Source of the DNA: a bacterium
Lineage (GTDB): Bacteria; JAMCPX01
Length of the DNA: 64,000 nt
Direction: 5' to 3'
Assembly (NCBI GenBank): GCA_021787665.1
Contig: JAJYLN010000001.1
Coordinates: 218,388-282,387 of the forward strand
In this document: piece by piece, positions 56,076-64,000 of the stretch
Numbering within the stretch: position 1 is the stretch's first letter
Layout: the number at the start of each line of letters is the position of its first letter
Made by a program: the position numbers and the translations under genes
The notes under the pieces: model-generated
The model's database searches: none
Seen by the model: only the letters and a program-made list of their open reading frames with translations
Told to the model about the DNA's origin: nothing

Positions 56076-56861
56076 ATGAAAAGGCTCATCGAACATTTCA
56101 GGGACCTGTACAGGTACAGGGCGCTTGTCAGCGCACTGGTTGTAAGGGGATTGAAGGCCAGGTATCGGGGGTCTGTGCTCGGATTTTTTTGGACATTCCT
56201 GAACCCCCTGCTTCTCATGCTCGTGTATCTGCTCGTCTTCAGCACTGTCATGAAGATCGGCATCAAGAATTACTCCGTGTTTCTTTTCGCCGGACTGCTG
56301 CCATGGACGTGGTTTTCGACCGCGCTCACCGACGGCGTCGGCTCCATCGTGAACGGTTCGAGCCTTATAACCAAGGTCCTCTTCCCCCCGCAGGTGCTGC
56401 CCACCGTCGCCGTACTCGTCAATATGATGAACTACCTGTTCACCCTGCCCCTCCTGCTCCTGTTCCTGATCGTCCTGAAGATGCCACTGGGCCTGACCTT
56501 TTTCTCGATACTGCCGGTCATCCTTGTCCAGTTGATCCTCACTCAGGGGGCGACCCTCATGGTCTCCGCAATCAACGTGTACTTCCGGGACCTTCAGCAG
56601 ATCGTGACGAACTTTTTGATGCTCGGCTTCTTTGTAACACCTATTCTCTATCCTCTTTCTCATGTACCCCAGAAGGTCCAGTTTATATTCTACATAAATC
56701 CCATGACCGTACTCTTCAGGTCGTACCAATGGATATTCTATTACAACATACACCCGAACTGGCTACACCTGCTGTACCTGCTGATCGGGTCCTTCGTTGT
56801 CCTGCTGATCGGCGTCTATATTTTCGAGAAGTTGAAAGAGGCGTTCCCGGAGTTCATATGA
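56076..56861 (+). CDS. ABC-2 type polysaccharide export permease (Wzm-like)
   Basis: 261 residues with six predicted helices. KARYRGSVLGFFWTFLNPLLLMLVY near the N-terminus and YFRDLQQIVTNFLMLGFFVTPILYPL in the middle are hallmarks of Wzm/TagG/KpsM permeases that carry lipid-linked glycans across the inner membrane. Overlaps the ATPase gene by four bases. The O-antigen-ligase-like protein at 12508 could act downstream, but no glycosyltransferases are in the window. Confidence 0.92.
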   Translation: MKRLIEHFRDLYRYRALVSALVVRGLKARYRGSVLGFFWTFLNPLLLMLVYLLVFSTVMKIGIKNYSVFLFAGLLPWTWFSTALTDGVGSIVNGSSLITKVLFPPQVLPTVAVLVNMMNYLFTLPLLLLFLIVLKMPLGLTFFSILPVILVQLILTQGATLMVSAINVYFRDLQQIVTNFLMLGFFVTPILYPLSHVPQKVQFIFYINPMTVLFRSYQWIFYYNIHPNWLHLLYLLIGSFVVLLIGVYIFEKLKEAFPEFI

Positions 56862-57604
56862 ACGAGGCGGTGGTACTCGAGCACGTCGAAAAACATTTCA
56901 AGAAGTATGTCCTCAAGCGCAATTACGCCAGCTTCAAGGAGCGACTCGTTCATTTCAACTGGTTCGAGAAAAACCCGAACAAAGAGCAACTCGAGGTACT
57001 CCACGATATAAGCCTGTCGATTGACAAGTCCACGGTCTTCGGCATGATAGGCAACAACGGCTCAGGCAAGAGCACCCTGCTCAAGCTGATCGCCGGCATC
57101 TATAAGCCCGACAAAGGCAGGGTAACGCTCAACGGCAGGGTCTCGACACTGATAGAGATTGGCGCAGGGTTCCACCCGGAATTTACCGGGAGGGAGAACA
57201 TCTTCATCAACGGCATCATCCTGGGACTCCCCAGAAAGGAGATCAAGAAGCGTTTCGATCAGATTGTCGCATTCGCGGAGCTCGAAGAGTTCATAGACGC
57301 GCCGGTAAGGACGTATTCGACAGGCATGTATATGCGTCTCGGCTTTTCCGTTGCCGTGAACGTCGACCCTGACATACTGCTGATAGACGAGGTGCTCGCG
57401 GTCGGAGACGAGTCGTTCCAGAAGAAGTGCATAGAAAAGATCATGGAATTCAAGAACAGCGGCAAAACGATGGTTATCGTCTCGCACAGCATGGAGATGA
57501 TGAAAAGGCTATGCGATGACGTCGCCTGGGTCAGGGACGGCACCCTGGTAAGGGGCAGCACTCCCGCGGACACTATTGCTGCCTACCAGTCGGCAAACAA
57601 ATAA
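56858..57604 (+). CDS. ABC polysaccharide export ATPase (Wzt/TagH-like, no carbohydrate-binding tail)
   Basis: 248 residues from the ATG in the ATGA overlap. Walker A GNNGSGKST, signature YSTGMYMRLGFSVA, Walker B ILLIDEVLAVGDE and the switch His in VSHSMEMM. The N-terminal LKRNYASFKERLVHFNWF insert is typical of this family. It stops after the nucleotide domain, lacking the C-terminal O-antigen-binding domain of long Wzt, which suggests a chain-length-controlled or non-capped glycan substrate. Stop lies five bases from the convergent GMC gene. Confidence 0.92.
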   Translation: MNEAVVLEHVEKHFKKYVLKRNYASFKERLVHFNWFEKNPNKEQLEVLHDISLSIDKSTVFGMIGNNGSGKSTLLKLIAGIYKPDKGRVTLNGRVSTLIEIGAGFHPEFTGRENIFINGIILGLPRKEIKKRFDQIVAFAELEEFIDAPVRTYSTGMYMRLGFSVAVNVDPDILLIDEVLAVGDESFQKKCIEKIMEFKNSGKTMVIVSHSMEMMKRLCDDVAWVRDGTLVRGSTPADTIAAYQSANK

Positions 57605-57609
57605 CGGTA

Positions 57610-59493
57610 CTACCTGCCGATCCCCTCGCCTATCTTCGCCGCCATACTCATGATCGTGATCTGAGGATTGAGTCTCGTGGAGGTCGGAAACAAGGACGCG
57701 TCCGCCACATAGAGTCCCTTTACCTCATAGGTCTCTCCGTCCGGCTTTACCACCGCCATTCTGTCATCGCTGCCCATCATCGCGGTCCCCATCGGATGGA
57801 ATGCCATGAGTTCGAGCGACCACGCAGGGGGGAGCCTGTCCGGTAAGCCGCTGAGCATATCGTCGGCCTCCTGCATCCTGCGGAGAACGGGCATCGTAGC
57901 GATCTGCGTGTGTACCTCTGTTGCGCCCGCCGCAAACCATATCTTGGCCGTTATCGCGATGGCCTTTACCATCTTGACCTGGTCCTCCGGCGAGAGCGTA
58001 TAGGAGATAAGGGGGCTGCCCGGTCCCGGGGACACCCTGCCGGAGCCGGTATCCGAGATAAGGGCGCCGAATGATCCCATATGTGCGTACCGGTCCATGA
58101 GCCTGGTATGGCTGGTGCCTGCAAAAGGGATCGACTGCGATAGTATGGCCGGGGGCAAGAACTGGCCCTGGATAAAGATGCCCTCGTCGACATAGTGGTG
58201 GACGTTGTAGCCCTGGGGCACCCCGACCCACCCTTCCACGCGCTCGTCGAACAGCGCCGACACGCGCGCTGCCGGGTGGATATGAAGGTTGCGGCCAATA
58301 CGCGGGTGTCTCAACCCGCTCTTTCTCAGGAAAACGGGCGTATAGATTGCGCCCGCGGACACGACCACATATTTCGTCCTGACCGTCATACGCTTCCCCA
58401 GGGGCCTCCCGCGTTCATCGATGAATACACCCCTGACACCCTCGACCCTGCCGCGGCTTATGATGAGCCGGACGGCCTTGGTACGCGAGTACAACGCGGC
58501 CCCGTGCCGAATCGCGTCCGGAATAAAGTTCAGCATGGTGCCGTATTTTGCGTCCCTCGGGCACCCGAACACGCAGAAAGCACATCCATCACACTCGTTG
58601 GCGTTCCTCGGTATGGGAGCGCCGGCAAGCTTGAGCGATTCCGTGCCTTTCCTGAAAAGGCCGCTGTTTCTGCCGAATATGCGCTCCGGAACAGGTTCGA
58701 CGTGGACCTCTTTTTCGACCGATGAGGCCAGCCGTGCATACTCGTCGTCCGTAAGCCATGCGATGCCGTACTGCTCCCGCCAGTTCTTGATTACCGATGC
58801 TGGCAGTCTGTAGCACGTACCCGAGTTTATGGTCGTCGTGCCTCCGACTGACCTGCCGAGTGGTATGATAATAGGAGGTGTACCGATGGAAGTCGTGAAC
58901 CCGTGGTCACGGTACAGCGTGCTCAGCGCTTCAACAGGCTGTTGGCTAAAATCCTCACCCGTAAAATATCCGCCTTCTTCAAGGATTACTGTTTTCATGC
59001 CTGCTGTCGCGACCGCGTTTGCCGCAGCCGCCCCGCCTGCTCCGCTTCCTATAACACAGACGTCCGCATCGATGCTCACGTCATGGTCTGCTCTGGCGCC
59101 ATTTATAAATACAGGCTTTTTTATCCTGCCCTTTATGTCTCCGCAATGTCGTGCAAAGCCGAGCCTGCGCTCGACTTCATCAACGGAATAGTAAGACAGC
59201 GTCACGAAGAGCTTCAGCACCATCAGAATAGTACCGCCTATCCTGCCCTTGAAACCAGCAATGTATTCCGACCTTGTTGCGATGTCCATCTTCGAGAGTC
59301 TTGTCCCCCGGGTGAACAGGGGCAGATACTCGACCAGGTTTAAAAGGAGCGAGAAGCCGTAATGCGCAAGCATCGGTGCTTCCTTCAGGTAGGCTTCGAG
59401 ATGCATAACAGACTTTTGCTTTACATCCTCGGATAGGTCCTGCTTTTGAACGAATGCCTCGAGCAGGCTCATAAAGAGTCTGTGTCTATTCAT
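57610..59493 (-). CDS. GMC-family FAD oxidoreductase, long-chain alcohol oxidase-like
   Basis: 627 residues. A ~130-residue helical N-terminus precedes the FAD site VCVIGSGAGGAAAANAVA; GRSVGGTTTINSGTCYRLP and the C-terminal HPMGTAMMGSD and ADASLFPTSTRLNPQITIMSMA are GMC motifs, including the catalytic His. CDGCAFCVFGCPRDAK near 300 is a ferredoxin-like Cys cluster seen in long-chain alcohol oxidases and related bacterial proteins. GGGGAGGAA upstream. In an anaerobe it is more likely a dehydrogenase than an oxygen-using oxidase. Confidence 0.88.
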   Translation of the reverse strand: MNRHRLFMSLLEAFVQKQDLSEDVKQKSVMHLEAYLKEAPMLAHYGFSLLLNLVEYLPLFTRGTRLSKMDIATRSEYIAGFKGRIGGTILMVLKLFVTLSYYSVDEVERRLGFARHCGDIKGRIKKPVFINGARADHDVSIDADVCVIGSGAGGAAAANAVATAGMKTVILEEGGYFTGEDFSQQPVEALSTLYRDHGFTTSIGTPPIIIPLGRSVGGTTTINSGTCYRLPASVIKNWREQYGIAWLTDDEYARLASSVEKEVHVEPVPERIFGRNSGLFRKGTESLKLAGAPIPRNANECDGCAFCVFGCPRDAKYGTMLNFIPDAIRHGAALYSRTKAVRLIISRGRVEGVRGVFIDERGRPLGKRMTVRTKYVVVSAGAIYTPVFLRKSGLRHPRIGRNLHIHPAARVSALFDERVEGWVGVPQGYNVHHYVDEGIFIQGQFLPPAILSQSIPFAGTSHTRLMDRYAHMGSFGALISDTGSGRVSPGPGSPLISYTLSPEDQVKMVKAIAITAKIWFAAGATEVHTQIATMPVLRRMQEADDMLSGLPDRLPPAWSLELMAFHPMGTAMMGSDDRMAVVKPDGETYEVKGLYVADASLFPTSTRLNPQITIMSMAAKIGEGIGR

Positions 59494-59518
59494 AGATACG
59501 GTTCCTCCCCTTGGTAAG

Positions 59519-59547
59519 CATATAGCACGGATCAGGTTGCTTGTCAG
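59519..59547 (-). promoter_or_regulatory. Possible promoter of the GMC gene
   Basis: Minus strand: CTGACA (59547-59542), 17-base spacer, TATATG (59524-59519), 25 bases upstream of the ATG. Confidence 0.42.
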
Positions 59548-59605
59548 AAAAGGTATAGAGGGGGTGTTTCCGATACAGTTTTCCCCAATTCCCCTTTCTG
59601 GGTCT

Positions 59606-62600
59606 TTATGCTGCCCAGTCTGCGCACAGCAGTTCTGCCTGCTGCAATACCGTTAACGTAGCCTTCTCCTGCTTGTCCGGCGGATAGTGGTATTTTCTGA
59701 GGATACGCTTGACCATGACCCGTAGGTTGGCTTTCACGCTTTCCTTTACCGTCCAATCAATAGTCACGTTTTTATGAACGGTCTCGACGAGTTCCCGCGC
59801 AATGGTCCGCAACGTTTCGTCTCCGAGCACCTTCACAGCACTGTCATTGGACTCAAGTGCATCGTAGAATGCAACTTCATCGTCCGTAAGGTTGAGCTTT
59901 TCACCGCGTCGGCCTGCTTCCCGCATCTCTTTCGCAAGGGAGATCAGTTCTTCAATGACCTGGGAACTCTCAATGGCCCTGTTCTGGTATGCACGTATGG
60001 CGCGTTCCAGCATCTGAGCAAATGATCGTGATTGAACAAGGTTTTTCAGTGCCCATGCCTTGATCTCATCGTTCAGGAGCTTGCGAAGGAGCTCAACCGC
60101 AAGGTTCCTCTGCGGCATACCGCGGACCTCTTCCAGAAAGTCATCTGAGAGGATCGATATGTCCGGTTTCTTGAGTCCTGCTGCTGCAAAAATGTCGATA
60201 ACACCATCGGATGCGACTGCGCTGGAAACAAGCTGTCTGATTGCGTGTTCCATGTCCTGTTCCGCTTTTGGACTCGGAGCGCCCGTCTTATTGAGGACGG
60301 ATCTGACTGCCTGAAAAAAGGAAACATCATCCCTGATCTGAATTGCCTTGCTATGCGGGACGGAAAGGGCAAAAGCCTGGGAGAGCTCAGTTACGGCGTG
60401 AAGCAGCCTGGACTTTCCATCCTCCTGTCTCAGGATGTGCTCCTGTGCCATGGGCAGCAATTGGATGCGCTCGGCCGGCGTGCCTGTTATCCAGTGCGCC
60501 CAGTCGAATCCATGGAACAATCCACAGCATACTTCGTATTTTTCCATCATCACGGCAACAGCCTCTTCCTGATCGATGGCTGTCTTGCCCGTGCCGCCGC
60601 TTTCCGTGTAGTTGGCAAGTGCCTTCCGCAGGAAATCCGCAAGCCCCAGATAATCCACGACCAAACCCCCGGGCTTATCTCTGAAGACCCGGTTGACCCG
60701 TGCAATGGCCTGCATCAGCGTATGTCCCCGCATGGGTTTGTCCACATACATGGTATGCAAAGACGGAGCATCGAACCCCGTGAGCCACATGTCCCGGACG
60801 ATGGCCAGCGTGAACGGATGCCCAACCTTCTTGAAATTATTTGCCAAGGCATCTCGCCGGGGCTTGTTCCTGATGTGTTGTTGCCAGTCCAGTGGATCTG
60901 AGGCAGAGCCGGTCATGATGACCTTCAAAAACCCTTTATCATCATCATCGTTGTGCCACTGTGGCCGCAGCTTGATGATGGCATTGTAGAGCTCAATGCA
61001 GATTCTGCGGCTCATACATACGATCATGCCCTTTCCATCCAGAGTTTCAAGGCGGCTTTCAAAGTGATTCACGATGTCCTGTGCTATAAGGCCGATACGT
61101 TTCTCCGTGCCCACAACCGACTCAAGCTGTGCCCATTTGGATTTGAGTTTTTCTTTATAGGATTGTTCTTCCTGTTCTGTAATTTCATCGAATCCCTCAT
61201 CGAGATGCGGTTTCTCTGACTCTCTCAATTCAAGCTTTGCAAGCCGGCCCTCATAATAGATTTTAACAGTGGCGCCATCCTGCACTGCCCGTTGAATATC
61301 GTAGATACTGATGTATTCGCCAAAAACGTTCCGGGTGTTCTTGTCCGTCAGTTCAATGGGCGTCCCGGTGAAGCCGATAAACGAGGCATTCGGCAGGGCG
61401 TCCCGCATATGCCGCGCAAATCCGTCTATAAAATCATACTGGCTTCTGTGTGCCTCATCAGCGATGACGACAATGTTATGCCTGTCGGAGAGCATGGGAA
61501 AGCTGTCCCCTTTTTGCTCAGGCAGAAATTTCTGAATCGTGGTGAAGACAATTCCCCCGGAGGCGACTTCCAGAAGCTCGCGTAATTCTGTCCGGTTCCC
61601 GGCCTGGACTGGTTTTTGCTGCAGGAGCTCATGGCATCTGGAGAATGTGCCGAAGAGCTGACCATCAAGATCGATTCGATCCGTGATCACCACAAGGGTC
61701 GGATTTTCCATTGCAGGTTCAAGGACAATCATACCGGCATAGAATGCCATGGTCAGGCTTTTTCCTGCTCCCTGCGTATGCCAGACAACGCCTATCTTGT
61801 GGTCGCCTTGAATACCTCCTGATTTTGCATTGTAAAATCCGTTTTCTTCTGCAGCTTCAAGGATACGCATTGGGATATTCTTTGCACGGGAAGCCCTGAC
61901 CGTTTCCTGTACCGCACGATTAACAGCAGCGTATTGATGGTAGCCTGCCAGCTTTTTTACCAATCCGCTGATTTCTTCTTCAAAAACAATAAAATACCTG
62001 AGATAGCGTAGTAACCTATCATGATGGAACATACCTTTAATCAGTATTTCCAGTTGCAGGGTAGTAGCAGAAGCAGGGTTCGCTCCTTCAAGAATTTTCC
62101 ACGGCAAAAACCACTCATGGTCAGCGGTCAGTGAACCGAAGCTCGCCTCAAGCCCGTCTGAAACAACAAGCACTTCATTGAAGGTGAAGAGCGAAGGGAT
62201 CTGCTGCTTATAGGTCTGAAGCTGGCTGAACGCTGTCCAGATAGTAGCGTTTTCATCGGCAGGGTTTTTTAATTCGATCACAACAAGGGGGAGGCCATTG
62301 ATGAAGAGCACGATATCAGGACGTCGGTTGTTCTGGCCTTCGATTACCGTGAACTGATTGACGACAAGCCAGTCATTGTTGTTTCGGTCATCGAAATCAA
62401 CGAGTCGGACCTTATCATATACCACCCGATTATTTGCACGATATTCCACGTCTACCCCGTTGACCAGCATACGATGGAAAAGATGATTGGATTGGACGAG
62501 AGATGGCGCACCGATGCGGGTGACCTTGCGCACGGCATCTTCAATGGCTTCAGCAGGAATATGGGGATTGATGGTTACCAATGCAGAGCGGAGCCTGTTT

Positions 62601-62743
62601 TCGAGGATGACATCACTATAACCCGTGCGCTCTGCGAATAGCTCCCCTGCTGCTATTTCAGGGCCGAATTTAATGCCATACCCAAGCTCCTTGAACCAAT
62701 CTAAAGCAGCCTGCTCTAACGTGGATTCCGCAACCGCACTCAT
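59606..62743 (-). CDS. hsdR: Type I restriction enzyme R subunit
   Basis: 1045 residues, full length. The N-terminal nuclease has [19 protein letters not shown] (PD-ExK type); the helicase has [12 protein letters not shown] (motif I), [10 protein letters not shown] (motif II), GFTGTPIE (motif III) and [13 protein letters not shown] (motif VI). It cuts unmethylated DNA with HsdM and HsdS, neither of which is present within 1.2 kb on either side. Overlaps a 35-codon upstream stump by four bases. Lower GC than the core genes. Either partners lie beyond 64000 or the system is broken. Confidence 0.94.
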   Translation of the reverse strand: MSAVAESTLEQAALDWFKELGYGIKFGPEIAAGELFAERTGYSDVILENRLRSALVTINPHIPAEAIEDAVRKVTRIGAPSLVQSNHLFHRMLVNGVDVEYRANNRVVYDKVRLVDFDDRNNNDWLVVNQFTVIEGQNNRRPDIVLFINGLPLVVIELKNPADENATIWTAFSQLQTYKQQIPSLFTFNEVLVVSDGLEASFGSLTADHEWFLPWKILEGANPASATTLQLEILIKGMFHHDRLLRYLRYFIVFEEEISGLVKKLAGYHQYAAVNRAVQETVRASRAKNIPMRILEAAEENGFYNAKSGGIQGDHKIGVVWHTQGAGKSLTMAFYAGMIVLEPAMENPTLVVITDRIDLDGQLFGTFSRCHELLQQKPVQAGNRTELRELLEVASGGIVFTTIQKFLPEQKGDSFPMLSDRHNIVVIADEAHRSQYDFIDGFARHMRDALPNASFIGFTGTPIELTDKNTRNVFGEYISIYDIQRAVQDGATVKIYYEGRLAKLELRESEKPHLDEGFDEITEQEEQSYKEKLKSKWAQLESVVGTEKRIGLIAQDIVNHFESRLETLDGKGMIVCMSRRICIELYNAIIKLRPQWHNDDDDKGFLKVIMTGSASDPLDWQQHIRNKPRRDALANNFKKVGHPFTLAIVRDMWLTGFDAPSLHTMYVDKPMRGHTLMQAIARVNRVFRDKPGGLVVDYLGLADFLRKALANYTESGGTGKTAIDQEEAVAVMMEKYEVCCGLFHGFDWAHWITGTPAERIQLLPMAQEHILRQEDGKSRLLHAVTELSQAFALSVPHSKAIQIRDDVSFFQAVRSVLNKTGAPSPKAEQDMEHAIRQLVSSAVASDGVIDIFAAAGLKKPDISILSDDFLEEVRGMPQRNLAVELLRKLLNDEIKAWALKNLVQSRSFAQMLERAIRAYQNRAIESSQVIEELISLAKEMREAGRRGEKLNLTDDEVAFYDALESNDSAVKVLGDETLRTIARELVETVHKNVTIDWTVKESVKANLRVMVKRILRKYHYPPDKQEKATLTVLQQAELLCADWAA

Positions 62744-62847
62744 TCGGTTTTCCTTTTAATGACATACACCAACTGTGCAATCTGAAAGCTCTTCAGCTTT
62801 CTCTGCCCGCCATGCGGCGGGATAAGATCGAAATTGTGGTCATTCAT
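62740..62847 (-). pseudogene. Stump of a four-helix-bundle (suffix-domain) protein gene
   Basis: 35 codons reading MNDHNFDLIPPHGGQRKLKS then [15 protein letters not shown]. The LIPPHGGxRKLxSFQxAxLxY start matches proteins described as four-helix-bundle suffix-domain proteins, which are often inside type I restriction operons and are normally over 150 residues. Here the rest is deleted, ending in an ATGA overlap with hsdR. It may now act only as a translation leader for hsdR. Confidence 0.6.
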
Positions 62848-63014
62848 ATCTATGCTTTTCCAGTGCGATAAGTTTATCTACCTCGGATTGAGTAAGATCC
62901 ATATTCATCGTGATTTTATTATCACTTTTTATATCGTATAAAAAAGACCGAGATTATATGTTATTATCCCATTTACTTTCACTCATCATTCCACTAAGTT
63001 CTTGTTATACCAGG

Positions 63015-63872
63015 TCATTGAAAGCTTCTTAAATCTAGTCCAGTAGCTTTTGCTTCTTGTTTGACACACCATGTAAGGAGTTTGCTCCTAATTCTTCGAT
63101 GTAAATACTTGACCGTAGTACCCAAAATGAGGTTGCTGATAGTAAATATGATTAGCAGCAAACTTCCCACAGCAAATATCCACCATAGGAATTGGTAATT
63201 TGACTTCAACCCTAAAACACTAATAATCAAACCAGTTAATAATAACCCGGAAATTAATGTTGTTATGAACCAAGACAATATCTTCGCTCTTTGATTACAT
63301 CGCCAGAAAAGCTTTTCTTGAACCTGTTCTCTTTTAGTCCGCTCTGCAGCAAGTTCATTTTGTGTTTTAAGATGCCTATCTTGCTCCATTATAAGTTTAT
63401 TAGTCTCTTCTTTTTTTATTTCTTCTGAAACGCGCCGCAGTGTTTCTGTGATTGTTTCTTCTGTAAGGGCTGCTTCTTCTCCTAAAGTTAAACTCATCAT
63501 TTCCTCTTGAGCCTGTATGCTACTCCTTAGAAGTTGATGGTCGCGTTCAGTAATTCTGCCCTGTTTTTCTAATTTATCTATTTCACCTAAATACTTACTA
63601 AGTAATTCTACAGAAGGTTGAAGTGCTGCATAAGAAAATGAGAGTATCTCAACTGTCGGCAACGATGGCGCACCCATTGGAGCTTTCAACCACGCCATGT
63701 TTGCTATACTGAAGTCCGTGATTACGCTCGATATTTCACGAGACTCCTCATATTTTTTGCCGTATTCATATGCAGCTCGCGCAAATCCTTCATTGCTGCT
63801 GACAAGAACCGCCCGACAATCCTCAACAGACCTAGGTGATAAGTTTTTTCTTAGAGCATAGATACTGCGCAC
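63015..63872 (-). pseudogene. C-terminal part of a larger membrane protein, truncated at an IS200/IS605 end
   Basis: 285 codons, low GC. DCRAVLVSSNEGFARAAYEYGKKYE at the very start resembles the last strand-helix of a PIN-like nuclease domain, and VITDFSIANMAWLKAPMGAPSLP plus EILSFSYAALQPS follow as in larger uncharacterised proteins; a coiled coil (140-200) and two membrane helices (205-260) end it. The ATG at 63872 is only 13 bases from the TnpA stop and hairpin, so I infer that insertion removed the N-terminal half. The remaining frame is intact. Confidence 0.62.
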
Positions 63873-63884
63873 CGAACTGAATGA

Positions 63885-63905
63885 CTACCGCCTTGAAGGC
63901 GGTAG
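63885..63905. repeat. IS200/IS605-type end hairpin
   Basis: CTACCGCC (63885-63892) pairs with GGCGGTAG (63898-63905) around TTGAA, overlapping the TnpA stop codon. Subterminal palindromes like this are the TnpA recognition structures at IS200/IS605 ends. Confidence 0.7.
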
Positions 63906-64000
63906 GTTCGGAGACCCGTCAATTTGAAATTGACTGTCATCGGCAACCTGCTCCCCTTCCTGCTGCTTGATATATTCCTGTATCGCTTCATCGGTGATCG
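63885..64000 (-). mobile_element. tnpA: IS200/IS605 family transposase TnpA, C-terminal end
   Basis: Only the last 37 codons are in the window: ITDEAIQEYIKQQEGEQVAD, then DSQFQIDGSPNLPPSRR and stop. The VxxExIxxYIxxQ helix near the C-terminus is where IS200-type Y1 transposases end. The catalytic HUH and Tyr residues lie beyond 64000. The stop codon is inside the end hairpin. Insertion appears to interrupt the gene at 63015-63872. Confidence 0.72.

Overview
The window is a GC-rich (roughly 55-60% by eye) bacterial chromosome segment from a Gram-negative, probably anaerobic organism. Pointers are multihaem c-type cytochromes, a glycyl radical enzyme with its radical-SAM activase, a 2-hydroxyacyl-CoA dehydratase set, futalosine-pathway menaquinone genes (mqnC, an MqnP-like prenyltransferase), outer-membrane proteins, and Exb/Tol motors linked to an AgmX/PglI-type TonB-like protein. 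I infer a Desulfobacterota ('deltaproteobacterial') or related (e.g. Nitrospirota) lineage; no rRNA is present to settle it.

Layout. 0-6.6 kb: end of a riboflavin cluster (ribE partial, ribD), a NapC/NirT-like cytochrome with about 12 haems, a small gene graveyard (CLC channel and DUF488 remnants), two small membrane proteins and a Cys-rich lipoprotein. 6.7-11.6 kb: haem-sensor-like diguanylate cyclase translationally coupled to pheA-hisC-tyrA. 11.6-14.7 kb (minus): purC, O-antigen-ligase-like protein, UbiA/MqnP. 14.9-20.2 kb: TPR-Ser/Thr kinase, mutM, zinc-ribbon/DUF3426 protein, repeat protein. 20.2-21.3 kb: mqnC.

21.4-33.4 kb (minus) is the most striking region: ten tightly packed genes from one good promoter to one strong terminator. 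They encode an outer-membrane barrel protein, small and large exported TPR proteins, an ExbB/TolQ, two ExbD/TolR and an FHA-like/TonB-like protein. This parts list resembles the Agl-Glt gliding and Nfs spore-coat machines of Myxococcus, so I read it as an uncharacterised Glt/Nfs-like energised envelope machine. Directly upstream on the same strand lie grpE-dnaK-dnaJ and a zinc-ribbon response regulator.

37.9-44.6 kb (minus): cyclic-nucleotide-binding protein, GAF-GAF-HD-GYP protein, a glycyl radical enzyme with an N-terminal SCP2-like domain, and its activase. 44.6-50.1 kb: decayed enoyl-CoA hydratase and activase scraps, adenosine-specific kinase, DUF488 protein, outer-membrane protein, and a 2-hydroxyacyl-CoA dehydratase operon. 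50.2-53.0 kb: an AbiEii/XRE toxin-antitoxin pair with a frameshifted antitoxin, a quinone oxidoreductase and a VapB-VapC deletion fusion. 53.2-59.5 kb: clpB, Wzm/Wzt-like ABC exporter, GMC oxidoreductase. 59.6-64 kb: HsdR without its partners, a stump of a four-helix-bundle gene, a membrane protein apparently truncated at an IS200/IS605 end, and the 3' end of TnpA.

Recurring regulatory theme: several TTGAC-type promoters sit so close to the start codon that the mRNAs should be leaderless or nearly so.
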